A DNA stretch of 64,000 nucleotides from Puccinia triticina (Eukaryota > Basidiomycota > Pucciniomycetes > Pucciniales > Pucciniaceae): contig NC_070560.1 in assembly GCF_026914185.1 (NCBI RefSeq), positions 8,113,501 to 8,177,500 of the forward strand, written 5' to 3'. Shown here piece by piece: positions 33,501 to 43,558 of this stretch. Every line of letters starts with the position of its first letter. Position 1 is the first letter of the stretch. A program made the translations under genes and the position numbers. The notes below the pieces were generated by a model. That model had not been told where the DNA came from. It did no database searches and saw only the letters and a program-made list of their open reading frames with translations.

Positions 33501-34343
33501 TGAGCCCTCATTGAATCGCCTTTTTGGTGTTGCCCTTCCCCATTTTTGAATGAGTTCCCTCTTCAGCAACTCCCAATCCCGGTTCTCATGGCCCTCCATG
33601 TTCTCAATACATTCACTAATCTTCCGGTCCTTCACCAAGAATGGCAATTGTAAAGCCACATCTTGTCCACCAGCTTTTTGCATTGAAGCTATCTTTTCCA
33701 CACGCTGAATGAACAACTCCACTTCAGTCCCATCAAAATGTAAGTTCATCTTCTTAGTATCTAGTAAAACACCCTTTTCCTCGTCCACTAACTTGATCTC
33801 TGCTCGTGATCTGAACTGACTAGAGTTTGGTGATGATCCAGGTGTTTCCCCCACGCTATCCGTAATTCCTTGAATGGTTGTGTCCATACCCACTGGTCTT
33901 GGAGTGAATGGAGTTGAAGTTGCGAATTGGAGTGACGGTCCTTGTTGAACTGGAGTTTCTGGTATAGGTACGTTTTCTGGTGCCTTCTTCTCTGCTAGCC
34001 ATGCTGCCATCATTTCCTTTAGCTCCTTCATAGCTGCTCGCTGTTCTTGAATAATTGCAGACTGCTCTTGAATTATAGCTGACTGATCTTGAAGTGGTGG
34101 ATCCATGATGGGTAATCGCTGATATCCAATCAGTTGCTCTTCCAAATCTTCTGACTTCTTCCTGGTGACTTGATCACAGTATTCACTCAGAAATTCTCTC
34201 TCTTGCTCGGTCAAATCCCCGTATTCCCACTCCCTGGTGTTGTAATCCAGACTTAGATCCAAATCCCGCCACGTACGCCAAGTCCTATCCCTTCGGTCAC
34301 TTGCTGATGATATCCTATCCTCGTCTTGATCCTCGCCGTCCAC
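30570..34343 (-). CDS. Element B gag-aspartic protease polyprotein, 1257 aa
   Basis: Residues 1-190 are charged and Gln-rich. A gag-like helical region covers about 195-400 (LHFDGTEVELFIQRVEKI). A CCHC zinc knuckle C-x2-C-x4-H-x4-C (CFYCKEMDHTVMFC) lies near 468, for RNA packaging. A Lys/Glu-rich linker follows. A retroviral-type aspartic protease spans about 770-880, with the catalytic KALVDSGAELNIMP and the later VLGRPFLADH. After it is a short repeat (GTDGRADS-type units, about residues 930-955). The last ~200 residues form a Trp/Tyr-rich domain I do not recognise (PGHTAGRIGF, GLWRIFRLYG). There is no reverse transcriptase or integrase. The frame is fully open, which agrees with recent transposition. 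Confidence 0.88.
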   Translation of the reverse strand: MDGEDQDEDRISSASDRRDRTWRTWRDLDLSLDYNTREWEYGDLTEQEREFLSEYCDQVTRKKSEDLEEQLIGYQRLPIMDPPLQDQSAIIQEQSAIIQEQRAAMKELKEMMAAWLAEKKAPENVPIPETPVQQGPSLQFATSTPFTPRPVGMDTTIQGITDSVGETPGSSPNSSQFRSRAEIKLVDEEKGVLLDTKKMNLHFDGTEVELFIQRVEKIASMQKAGGQDVALQLPFLVKDRKISECIENMEGHENRDWELLKRELIQKWGRATPKRRFNEGSIGTLVEKYADKGGIQTKEEYRSFIGDLEEILAYLKKMGYEDVNTESGEPLWKAISTEIRRDVARDMAHNKKLRKTKDGKALVPKLEQLKEYVEASLAVLDMDVGTTKGKNVSKDPENNKEGQAKPQPEAGNDKVKALEEEIKKLRTDLNTNLNTNPNSRPFPPHLAAPRQSAPGFRPAGPGGPLFSRPPIQCFYCKEMDHTVMFCSHLSEDITKRAVFKSGPNYYYPNKEPIPSDTGDSIRELVRRYAERVELSREGAEIRANMAAGNTGLEKSHEPTATMISTNRWEMWSPPEMHYGEEDEEIQIGFGLRRSPRNAEKEKETESQPTQSKPEKVEKPKEAIPKPPAPNQEANKKPVAGRKRSSSYPGAWVEGTSEDGSSKGEENQEQERLPDKEAESKEEESAKESMEKNVDRVKVGGGLRKKILKQSFTLTLEELLLIAPKFLQDLNNLPAGEVKMANRQQNSGRCNRNDFEEEFDCRGRPIHPTAPLTYACPLGFVNITIQGRKIKALVDSGAELNIMPETVALQLQLPTREISMNITGIGGHSSPIVGLAESIPFHIDLEDNKAANFFIVRGKVYTVLGRPFLADHKVRLELSKSQGEILSYELWDGERLCIPICAPEVPGWEMGPPRRIADKCSHSIQVGRYQTSGTDRRADSGTDGRADSGTDGQAGSVTDRGTDSLINGGLASGTGNGEEGITNNGADSVTYNGADQGINGGENNQLCTTWSIRKEPKEDLQQTMCPPNTPSDDISYYFGTPVEMVELKNTWDLEPSSTTAPPAGELKGEPEDGWITENLDQVLNWDTSWTDCPTYTSSGRIRNYKVNSALGLDYIDQGFPTQDFLRIYPETLPSMANGYWAELPGHTAGRIGFIMLLNGDGVEGYLKNEFIWPGHWLIQKGNQEDLHWEDDGKYNRVWDALNEKEKGEILAKAASRMVGLWRIFRLYGLVWATQEQQELVRKSYATFWKAWEHLDCGC

Positions 34344-34487
34344 TCCTGAAATCCTGTTCTTGCCGTTATCCGTTCCTGAAATCCTGTCTTGCCGCCGTCC
34401 AACTATCTTGATCCCCCGTTAGTTGAAAGTTACTGATGATCTGCTTAAATTGGTTGATGACTTGATGATCTTTCCAAAGGTAATCGG

Positions 34488-34504
34488 CCACTGTTGGGAC
34501 ACCA
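34488..34504 (-). other. Primer binding site of element B
   Basis: TGGTGTCCCAACAGTGG on the minus strand begins two bases inside the 5' LTR border. It starts with the usual TGG complementary to a tRNA 3' CCA. The priming tRNA was not identified. Confidence 0.7.
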
Positions 34505-34506
34505 GA

Positions 34507-35960
34507 TGTAGGACTCGTGTGGGACACTAAATATAATTTGGTGAAATATCCGCTGAGGGGGAAATAAATTGCTTAATAGGTTGAAAGGCTATTACAACTT
34601 ACGGGTGGTTTGAAAGACCTGCCCCTCTAATAATACTATGCAAATATCTAAGAGTCTTGTAATCAATATTTATAAAGATATGGCTGATTCCAAGATAGAT
34701 CTTACTTTCATATAGTAATCTCTATCAGACCTAGATCACTTGATTCAACAGGCTAGCAAATCTGTTGTAACTTCTTCGCTTGCAGGCAATATACTTACTT
34801 TGTTATACTTGTACTACACGTTACTAATACGCTGTTTAACTCGAACTTGTTGTTGTGTTATGCTTGGTTCTACTACTGCTGAAACACTAATACTGCTACT
34901 AAACTTCTACGCTACTTGCACTAACCACTAATACCGCTAATAACCGCACTGATGACTAAACTACCATATGTGACCAAACCTTCCTAGGCTGATTGCAACA
35001 CTAACTAACTACCGTAACTAACTAACCACTGTGACCAAACCTCTGTAGGCTGATGGGGAAAAGATCTGATGAGGGGGGGAAAGAGGCCTCCTTATATATT
35101 GAAGGGTGAGGGAATTTAGCTCCAGGGGAACTCCTTGTGAGGGCTATTTTCTGCAGGGGATATCAGTTGCACAGCAAGATATGCATGTGTTGCACTGCCT
35201 GCCAAACAATGAGGTAATGGATTCTGCAGGAGGGGATATCAGTTGCACAGCAATATATGCATGTGTTGCACTGCCTGCCAAACAATGATGTAATTGATCC
35301 TGCAGGCAGGCTCCTTGAACACCTTATCTGCCTGCATATGCTGCACTGCATGATATCATGTGTTGCTAGGTGACCCAAACAACCTTCCGTAACCTACCAT
35401 ATGCCTGCATGTCCAGCTGTTGCCTTCTTCCATCCAGAATATTGGGGGTCAAAGCCTCTCCTCCCACCTTGCTCCATCCTTCCTTCTTCCTCCTCCCTAA
35501 TTAATACTTACATCCATATCCCATCATACTGAATCCTAGACCCTTATAAAGTAATATACCACCCTTATAAAGATAATATACCCTTACAACACTGCCTTAC
35601 TTGATACACCACACCATCCTCCCTTCCATTCCTGGTTGAGACATGTGCTCCCAATACCTTCCACCTCTTCTATTGATAACATCCTTCCACCTCCCTGCCA
35701 TCCTACCTAGTCATGGTCCTCCATTCCATCCCTGATCACGCCGTCCATCCTACATGATCCTAGTCTGCCGTTCCGTCCGTGCTAACACTATCCCTCATCC
35801 ATCTGTCTGTATCTGTAATGAATCCATTCCTCCCATCAACACATACACTGCTTGTATTATATATAACTTCCTCCTCTTATAATGAATGATAGCTGTATCT
35901 ATGCTGTCTCAATACCTCTGCAATGTGCTTTTGGCATTGTCACACCAATGGAGCACCACA
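34507..35960 (-). repeat. Element B LTR (5' LTR in element orientation)
   Basis: 1454 bp, same length as the left copy, with no difference found in the stretches compared. It would drive transcription of the minus-strand polyprotein. Confidence 0.92.
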
Positions 35961-36324
35961 CCGTTCTGTCACTTGACTTACTGTTCTGTCACTTGAATCA
36001 CTGTCCTTTAGGTCCTTTTCCTATCTTTTCCAGGTTCATTCTTGTTCACGTCTCCTGTCATCTTCTTAGGCTTTCCAATTTGTGATCTTTTCACCCCATT
36101 TATGATTGTGTCTCATGCATTCCTCATCATCAAAGGTGTTCCTAAGTACTCCAACACTCCAAATTGGTTCACTCTACTCACTGTTCTTTCACTTGACTTG
36201 CCATCCTTTAGGTTTTCCTCTTTGTGCTTGTTGTCACCACATTTCTGCTTGTGTCTAACACCTGCTTCATCAATGACTCTTTTGTCTTACCCTACATCTT
36301 CAGGCCCTGTCAATACTTGCCCCA
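35961..36324. other. Short spacer between elements B and C
   Basis: It begins with two 22-bp repeat units continuing those left of element B. A degenerate copy of the same repeat and its surroundings recurs near 36155-36200. No gene is supported. Confidence 0.5.
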
Positions 36325-36329
36325 GAAGG

Positions 36330-36952
36330 TGTTGAAACTCAAGCACGCTCTGCGGCGCATCTCATTACCTCGAGCGCCCCGCGCTACTCGCAGCTGTCCA
36401 TCAACGGTATCATCAATCCAAACCTAAACACTCTGAATCATCTCCACACGGTCCCCAAGACCATCTTTGTCAATTATCAATCTTAAACCTAAATCTTCCT
36501 TCTCAAGTATTCTCATCTCCACCACTCAATCAATAACCGCTACAATCTACTCAACCTGATTGAGTCTTTCCTTGATATCAACATTGACTCTCTACTTGCT
36601 TGTGAACTCAAGCTCTGACAAAGCCTTAACTTGGACAGCCGTATTGGCTTCCAACTTGGTGAGAAATGCACCTTTGCATTTCCGCATCTCTCGTCAACTA
36701 GGCTCCTCCGATCCTCAAACGCTAACACCTGTTCCTTTTCCAGTTCTTTCCTAGATCTAGTCCTTACTTTTCCCTTTTTATCCTATATTAAGATTATTAC
36801 CTATTGTTTTTAGGGTTTGTTTCTTTTCCATCTCAATTCTCCTCAAACCACTTGTTGACTAACTTCTTCATCATTTCATCACAGTCTATCCCATTCCATA
36901 TCGTCCACTGTCCTTCTTTGTCCTCCTCAATATATCCGCTATTGTCACAGGG
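36330..36952 (+). repeat. Element C left LTR, part 1 (623 bp)
   Basis: Runs from TGTTGAAACTC to the CAGGG duplicated by insertion of element D. It continues at 40444-40551. Confidence 0.9.
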
Positions 36953-37310
36953 TGTGAAGCCCCGCACGCCTTGCGGGGTTCACTAGGTGTCACAACACCT
37001 ATCACATGACCCAAACAGCCCAGGATTTAGTCTCAGGTCCTCCCCCTCCTTCCTAGCCCGGCAGAGACCTCCGGACCCCTTGACATCTCTCTGCTGAGCT
37101 AGGTGAGTCTTCCCATTTCCCTTTTCCGATCCTCCTCCTGATCCTCAAGATATTGTACATAGTCTTACTCAGAGACCTCCGGACCCCTCGACATCTCTCT
37201 GCCGAGCTAAGTGACCCCTGCAATACAGCCCCGAGGACGTCCCCAGGCCTTGTGCCTTGTCCCCCCGCGCCACCAGCCTCCGAACAGTGAAGGGTCTCTC
37301 GACCCTTACA
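36953..37310 (+). repeat. Element D left LTR
   Basis: 358 bp. It starts with an inverted pair around CCTTGCGGGG and contains two CAGAGACCTCCGGACCCC repeats. Confidence 0.9.
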
Positions 37311-37429
37311 CTTTTTTTTTCTAGACCCACTCACCCTCCAGGCGACTCGGTCTCGTCCATTACTCCTTTTTTTTGTGGATCACTTTTCTCCACACTCCAC
37401 CCTCTCCGGCCGCTTTTTGTCTGTTTCTC

Positions 37430-37890
37430 CGCTCCGTCCGTCCGCTCCACCTGTCCGCCTCCGTCCGTCCGCTCCGTCCGTCCGCCTCCGTCCGCTCCGT
37501 CCGTCCGCCTCCGTCCGCTCCGTCCGTCCGCCTCCGTCCGCTCCGTCCGTCCGCCTCCGTCCGCTCCGTCCGTCCGCCTCCGTCCGCTCCGTCCGTCCGC
37601 CTCCGTCCGCTCCGTCCGTCCGCCTCCGTCCGCTCCGTCCGTCCGCCTCCGTCCGCTCCGTCCGTCCGCCTCCGTCCGCTCCGTCCGTCCGCCTCCGTCC
37701 GCTCCGTCCGTCCGCCTCCGTCCGCTCCGTCCGCTCCGTCCGTCCGCCTCCGTCCGCCTCCGTCCGCTCCGTCCGTCCGCCTCCGTCCGCTCCGTCCGTC
37801 CGCCTCCGTCCGCTCCGTCCGTCCGCCTCCGTCCGCTCCGTCCGTCCGCCTCCGTCCGTCCACTCCGTCCGTCTGCCTCCGTCCGCCCGC
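37430..37890. repeat. 23-bp minisatellite in the leader of element D
   Basis: Near-perfect tandem units of about 23 bp built from CCGTCCGTCCGCC and CCGTCCGCT blocks, roughly 19 units. The array has only C, G and T on the plus strand, so stop codons are rare in every frame on both strands. It produces long but meaningless open frames. A long T-tract follows at about 37905-37933. Confidence 0.85.
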
Positions 37891-38005
37891 TACCGTCCGT
37901 TCCCCCTTTTTTTTTTTTTTTTTTTTTTTTTTTGCCTGAAAACCCCATCCTTTTCTTTTTCCTTTCGTACTCGGTCCCCATCCTCCCGCCTCCATCAACC
38001 AGTCC

Positions 38006-39855
38006 ATGTCCACAAGGCGAACAACGGCCCCTGAAGATCTACTAGCCATCACCAACCCCAACGCTATCATCAGAGCCGCTAACGCCGAGAAGCGGCGCTT
38101 GAAGCAACTAGAGTCATCCCTTCACTCGGACCCCAGCCCGGACAACACATCACCGGAAGGCTCGGAAAGCTCGGCCTCGTCAAGCAAAACGGTCCGCCCT
38201 GACTCTCTTCCGCCAGCCCTTCTGGCCCCTATCCAGTCAATCAACCCTACATCGACTCCCCTTGTCGCTCAGCCCTCCCAGCCCCATCCGCCCTCCAAAC
38301 AAACGCGCCTCAACAGCTCACGACCAATGGAGCAACATCAACAGGGTCAGTCGGGAGCGCCACCGCCAGACTACATGAAAATGCTAGTTGACGCACAACT
38401 AGCTGTGGTGGATCAAGCCCGCAAGGACCGACACGCGGCCCGTGAGGAACGGGAGGCCAACGCAGCAAGGATGGCGCGGATGGAGGAGGCAACCCTGGCA
38501 CTTATTCAGTCTGTCCAACAGTCACCTCCAACACCGGCCCCCACGACGCGGTCCGCGGAAGCAGAACTTCCACAAATCAGGACGTCTGACGCCCCTTGCT
38601 ACACGGGCCCTGCGCAGGCAGTCGAGCCTTTCCTGAAATGGATCCACAGAGTGCAGGTGTTTTTTGCCACAAAGGCGATTGAATCTGATGTCAACAAAAT
38701 TTGGGTAGTGGGGAGTTTCATCGACGAAACCAATCTCCTTTCGGTCTACGCCAACAAGGTCAATTCGTATGTGGGAAAGTCTTGGCAAGAATTCAAAGAG
38801 CAATTATTTGAAGTAGCAATCACGCCGGACTGGCGAGAGGAACTGCACAAGCGGATTGTCCAACTGAGGATGTTGGACTCAGAGGACTTCATGAGCTATA
38901 GCATCCGGGCTCGAACACTCCAGCGCATGATAAACTTTGACAAGCCCCCTCACAAAGACCCATCTGCCTTAGGCGACCTAGAGCTCGCCCGTCTAGTGAT
39001 GTACGGGATGCCGGACGAGCTCAAAGCAATGGTCAAGAACTTCAAGCTCCTGAAGGCAGCGAACTTCAAGTATGGCAAGTTCGAAATGTGTACCAATGGG
39101 TACTACCAGTCCCTCCCCAAGAGACAGGCTTTTTGCTCCCGGGCTCCTGCGGCTACCAGCAACCAAACAGCTACAGGGTCTACAAACAAGACGGTCTGGC
39201 GAGTCCATGCCTTCCTGGACTCCCAGGGCCGTTGTCACTTTTGCAAAAAGTGCTGCGGAAGCGCACCTGGGGCGTGTAAAAATCCCATCGATCGATCCTT
39301 CATCAAAATTCCAGACACCTTTGTGGCCCCGCCAAAGCCGGCGGATTACCAACGACCAGCCGCCTTGGGTCCCCTGGGGCCAACTCCGGGGCGTCCGACT
39401 CAACACCCCGCGGGCTGTCCAGGGCCTCGGGCGACATCAGTGGCTGCAGCGTCAGAGGTGGAGGGCGGGGACGATCACCCAGCAAACCTCTTCCCGGACA
39501 ACCTAGAACTCAATGAGGACCAAGTGTCGGCCTTACAGGAGATCTGGGAGGAAGAGCTCCTTGAAGAGTGGGACAATGGGCCACGGGCACCTGAATTTGA
39601 GGCAAGCTTGGTGGCATTGTATGCACAGCTAGCCGGTATGAGTTTGAGGTGCGTTCCAGCACTGATGCCTAAACTCAACCATTTTTGACCGGCTGCGTGC
39701 TTACGGAGGTGGATTGTTTCAGCTTTGAAGACCAATCTGACGATGGAGAGAGTACTCAGCCGGGCCCGATCCCGATGGACCCTACCGACCCAGGACCCTC
39801 AACAACCGCCGACCCCAACCGCGGCACCGACTCTGAAGGCACTAGTAACATCTGA
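38006..39855 (+). CDS. Element D gag protein, about 591 aa if spliced (560 aa unspliced)
   Basis: The start MSTRRTTAPEDL matches the element A gag start. The gag core has QAVEPFLKWIHRVQVFF, SWQEFKEQLF and RARTLQRMINF, clearly homologous to A. The cysteine cluster is RCHFCKKCCGSAPGAC. The unspliced frame stops at 39688. A 74-bp GT-AG intron (39649-39722; donor GAG/GTGCGT, acceptor TTTCAG) would replace the last 12 codons with an acidic 43-residue tail (SFEDQSDDGEST...) ending at 39855, similar in character to the acidic tail of A. The splice is inference. No protease or polymerase is encoded. Confidence 0.75.
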
Positions 39856-40066
39856 ACCCACCACCAACAACCACGGCCACAAGCCAGAGACCGGCTCAGC
39901 AACTCCAGCAAGGTGTTCGACCCCGGGGACAAGGACGCACGACCGCCACTGGCCGTCGTACTTTTCCCCATTGTTTTCTCTTCTCACCTTGTCACTTCTA
40001 CCACGTTCCACATTCCAATTTCTATGGCTCCTCCCCTTTCTTTTATCTCTTTATAGGGGGGGAGAC

Positions 40067-40438
40067 TGTGAAGCCCCGCACGCCTTGCGGGGTTCACTAG
40101 GTGTCACAACACCTATCACATGACCCAAACAGCCCAGGATTTAGTCTCAGGTCCTCCCCCTCCTTCCTAGCCCGGCAGAGACCTCCGGACCCCTTGACAT
40201 CTCTCTGCCGAGCTAGGTGAGTCTTCCCATTTCCCTTTTCCAATCCTCCTCCTGATCCTCAAGATATTGTACATAGTCTTACTCAGAGACCTCCGGACCC
40301 CTCGACATCTCTCTGCTAAGCTAGGTGACCCCTGCAATACAGCCCCAAGGACGTTGGATCTAGAACGTCCCCAGGCCTTGTGCCTTGTCCCCCCGCGCCA
40401 CCAGCCTCAGAATAGTGAAGGGTCTCTTGACCCTTACA
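40067..40438 (+). repeat. Element D right LTR
   Basis: 372 bp, 14 bp longer than the left copy because of one short insertion. Followed by the CAGGG duplication. Confidence 0.9.
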
Positions 40439-40443
40439 CAGGG

Positions 40444-40551
40444 TTGGTTTCTTCTTTTCTAAAAACTCTTTTATCTTGTTTACCTTGTTCTTACAACTCT
40501 TTGTTCTAGTTTCTGGTTTTTGGTTTATAGAAATAAAAGCCAGGTTCTTTA
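40444..40551 (+). repeat. Element C left LTR, part 2 (108 bp)
   Basis: Begins GTTGG(T/A)TTCTTC and ends CAGGTTCTTTA. It completes the 731-bp left LTR interrupted by element D. Confidence 0.9.
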
Positions 40552-40582
40552 CGATTAACAGTCGAACTCACGGGATCGATAT

Positions 40583-42832
40583 ATGTCCTCCAACGAAAAA
40601 GTATTGGTCAATCCTCCTGCCTCGACTTCAAATAACCCACCAATCAAGAACCAGTCACCTGCTGCGATGTCCACGGTCAATCGAATGGACAAAGTATCAC
40701 CCTTGGTTTTGAAAACCGTCATTGAGGGAACCCCGTTACTCTCGTTGGACAATTACACTTTCTGGAGGACTTGTGTCATCAACTTCTTGGACCTCTGTAA
40801 ATTTCGAAAGGCTCTCACTACGGATGACAACAAGCTGAACAGTGATGAGAACGACTTCCTGAAAGCAATCATAGTGGCAAAACTCGAATCCACTGTACAA
40901 GCTAATGTAGTCGACTCCACAAATGAAGATAGTGCGAAATTGACCTGGAATTCAATAGTCAAGTTCTTTGCTTCCACTCAAAACTTGAACAAAGCACACA
41001 TCTTCCAATCCTTTCTTTGCGCTCCCTACACTCCTGCCAATATCGCGGGCTTTATCACGTCTATGAAGATCTTTCAATCACAATTAATTCAAGTCGGCTG
41101 GACCTTCACCGACAATGCTATAGGTCACATGGTATTACACAAGTTCCCGATCGACATGAAGGACATTGTGAATCAAATCACGCATTCGGACAAGGAGCCA
41201 ACTCTTGAAGTTGTCATCAATCATCTTAGAATACATCAAAACAATCTTGAATCTCAAGAAACGTCGAATGCAGGTAGTCGTTCCAATCCAATCACTCTGT
41301 TTACCGATGAATCCAAGAAGTGTTGAAAGAATTTTCATAACATGGCCGCCGACCACCTCAAAGAGAACTGCTGGTATTTATACCCGAAAAAACAAACCAA
41401 GTACTTCAAAAAGAAGGCCGCTGCTTCAGCTCAGAAATCAGAATCCTCGGTCAGTTCCTTTCTCTCATCAATCTCAAGATCCTCAAATCAATTCATCCTA
41501 GATTCTGGATCCTCTGCTCACATGACCTCCAATTCACAATTTTTTCACACTCTAGAACTCAAAGACCTAGGCTGTGTACAAACGAGTTTGTTGCATGATT
41601 GGCTAGAAATTAAGGGAATTGGTTCAATTCGGCTCAAGAATCAGTACGGTGAAATTATTCTCAATCAAGTACTTTATATTCCCGACATAGTTGTAAATCT
41701 CTTATCCGCTAGATGTCTCATTCTTGAAGACTTCATTATTCAACTAAATAAAAACTCATTTGAAATTCTAAAAAACAATGAGATTAAAATTTCCGGTAAT
41801 TACATTGGCAACCTGCCTTGCCTACAATTTGAGAATCTTGAGCATTCGAGCCACTTATCGTCCGCTGAGTTTCTCCACAAGTCCCTTGGTCATGTGAGCT
41901 ACCACCGCTTGAGAAAGAAACTCGGTATCCCTCTGAAAATTCTCAAGACATGCGAATCCTGTGCGGTCTCAAAGATAACTAAAGCTTCATTCAAATCAAA
42001 TCACAAGCCTGCTTTGCGACCGTTCAAAGAAATTCACCTTGACTTGATCGGACCAATCTGGCCACTGTCATTCGAAGGGCACAAGTACATTCTCACTGTC
42101 GTCGACAGCTGTACCCGCTTTTGTGCTGCAATTCCCATGAAGCATAAAAGTGATACTCCAACCACCTTGGCCTTTCTTCTTGACTTTGAAGCAAAAAGAT
42201 TTGGCTTTCATCCCTCAATCATTCACTCAGATAGAAGCTCTGAATTCCTAAATGAAATCATGTCAGATTATTGCAAGACTCATCTCATCAAACAGCGAAC
42301 GTCTGACGTGTACACTCCGCAACAAAACGGTCTTGCCAAACAATTCAACAGAACGATTCTTGAATCACTGAGGACGATATTGGAAGACTCAGGCATTCCT
42401 CAAAAATTATGGAGTGAGATTGCAAAAGTCAGCTGTCTGACTCTCAATCAAATACCAACTCATCGCTCTAAGAAAAGCCCTTTTGAACTCTTCAAAGATT
42501 GGTCGCTTCCTATCAACTACTTCCATCCAATAGGAAATCGAGTATCTTATCTTATTGAACCCAAGCAACCGTACTCAAAACTCAAACCAAAAGGCAAATT
42601 AGGAAGACTCATTGGATATATCGATGAATTAAGGTCATACCGGATTCTGACTGACAAGGGCAAACTAATTGACACAAAGAGTGTTCAGTTTCTCGACTAC
42701 GAATCCCCTGCAACGAAGAATTTGGACTGGGACATTGATGTCGGGGATGAAATTAATCATGAACAGACTCCGTCGATAGAAGAACCTGAAGATGAAGCTA
42801 TCGCAGAAACAAGCTCTGAGACGGTGTGGTGA
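40583..42832 (+). pseudogene. Element C gag-integrase part of polyprotein (one stop, dead integrase)
   Basis: Frame 40583-41326 is a copia gag (PLLSLDNYTFWRTC, then a helical region). A single in-frame TGA at 41324-41326 falls in the zinc-knuckle area (KKC stop KNFHNMAADH), and the same frame reopens directly. The second part has a protease-like ILDSGSSAHMTS near 41500, the integrase zinc motif (HKSLGHVSYHR..CESC) and the integrase core. The core carries HLDLIGP and HSDRSSEF, but the third catalytic position reads NGLAKQFNRT where copia integrases have NGxAERxNRT, so the catalytic glutamate is lysine. The frame ends at 42832; a frameshift near 42820 carries the linker into another frame up to 42998. 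Confidence 0.85.
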
Positions 42833-42998
42833 GCCTAATCAAAACCTTATTACATCACTCAGACACTCACCAGGAAGGAATCACCGCCAAACGCCCTCTA
42901 GAAATCACTCTGGTACATGTAATCCACGCCCACAGACACTTCATAATAGCCTAGAACCATCTCTACAAGGCGCCTCAACTTCTCAGTATTCACTTTCA

Positions 42999-43553
42999 TG
43001 GATGGCCCTCCACAATGGGTAATAAAATATGTACAAAATCAGGTCAAAGTGGGAGAAAGTCCACCATCAAACAGAGCCAGACTATTAGGAAGGACCCTGA
43101 GTGTTCACTAGAATTAACTCCTCTATATTCCAGCAAGGCGTAACTCTTTCTCAGATGCATGGCGGCTGATGCGCCATGGTTATTGTTTTCCTCTTATGTC
43201 ATCCCAAGCCATGTAGTAGATGCCTTGTTGGTTTGTTGCCTTGTCACCTTGTTGGAGGCTTTTTGTACCCTGTTCCCATCTTTCTCTTCGTCTCAGAACC
43301 ACCTGTTGTCCCCTCACTATAAATGTAGAGCCTTTTGGCCCATTCTGTTTGTCCCCCATCAGATTGTCACTTTGCATCCCTGGTCACAGAATAAGAATTA
43401 CATAGCCTATTTTACCACATATTTTACAGTATATTTTCCCCCTTGATTTCGTCTAGAAAGCACTATTCTCAATACTTTATCAGCCACACTTTTCTTTAAG
43501 AGTCCATACTCTTATTCTTGTCCCATATTACTCTCCCAACCTGAGAGGCAGCT
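42999..43553. mobile_element. 555-bp insertion in element C, 5-bp TSD TTTCA (solo-LTR-like)
   Basis: TTTCA occurs directly before (42994-42998) and after (43554-43558) the insert. Taking out the insert and one duplicate joins the copia linker in frame from QYSLS to RTHPSL, which supports these borders. The insert has a CTATAAATG TATA-like element near 43317 and an AT-rich 3' half, like an LTR. It begins TGGATGGCC but ends GGCAGCT instead of CA, so the solo-LTR call is tentative. No partner copy exists in the window. Confidence 0.6.
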
Positions 43554-43558
43554 TTTCA

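Larger units (their letters stand above)
26764..35960 (-). mobile_element. Element B: 9.2-kb Ty3-like gag-protease LTR element without RT
   Basis: Two 1454-bp LTRs (26764-28217 and 34507-35960) have the same length and agree wherever I compared them, so the insertion is recent. Orientation is minus: the polypurine tract (AGTTGGGGGGGGA) abuts the left LTR, and a primer site TGGTGTCCCAACAGTGG abuts the right one. CCGT flanks both outer ends, giving a 4-bp duplication with TG..CA termini (or 5 bp, ACCGT, if the last base is shared). One 1257-codon frame encodes gag and an aspartic protease. The remaining ~2.35 kb has no reverse transcriptase, RNase H or integrase. It is large and apparently fresh but non-autonomous. 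Confidence 0.92.
36953..40438 (+). mobile_element. Element D: gag-only LTR retrotransposon nested in the LTR of C, TSD CAGGG
   Basis: LTRs are 358 bp (36953-37310) and 372 bp (40067-40438), starting TGTGAAGCCCC and ending CCCTTACA. The 14-bp length difference is a single insertion near GGACGT in the right copy, and about eight substitutions separate them. CAGGG flanks the element (36948-36952 and 40439-40443). As in element A, the left LTR is followed by CTTTTTTTTTCT, and the right one is preceded by TTATAGGGGGGGAGAC. The interior carries a minisatellite leader and a gag gene and no pol. It is a relative of A by architecture and gag similarity. Confidence 0.92.

Noticed and set aside
33145..33549. 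134-codon plus frame inside element B
   Set aside because: Antisense to the intact 1257-codon gag-protease frame.
37257..38070. Long open frames of 188-262 codons on both strands around the minisatellite
   Set aside because: The 23-bp array has almost no stop codons in any frame. The frames are translations of the repeat (PPSAPSV, GRRRTDG) and not genes.
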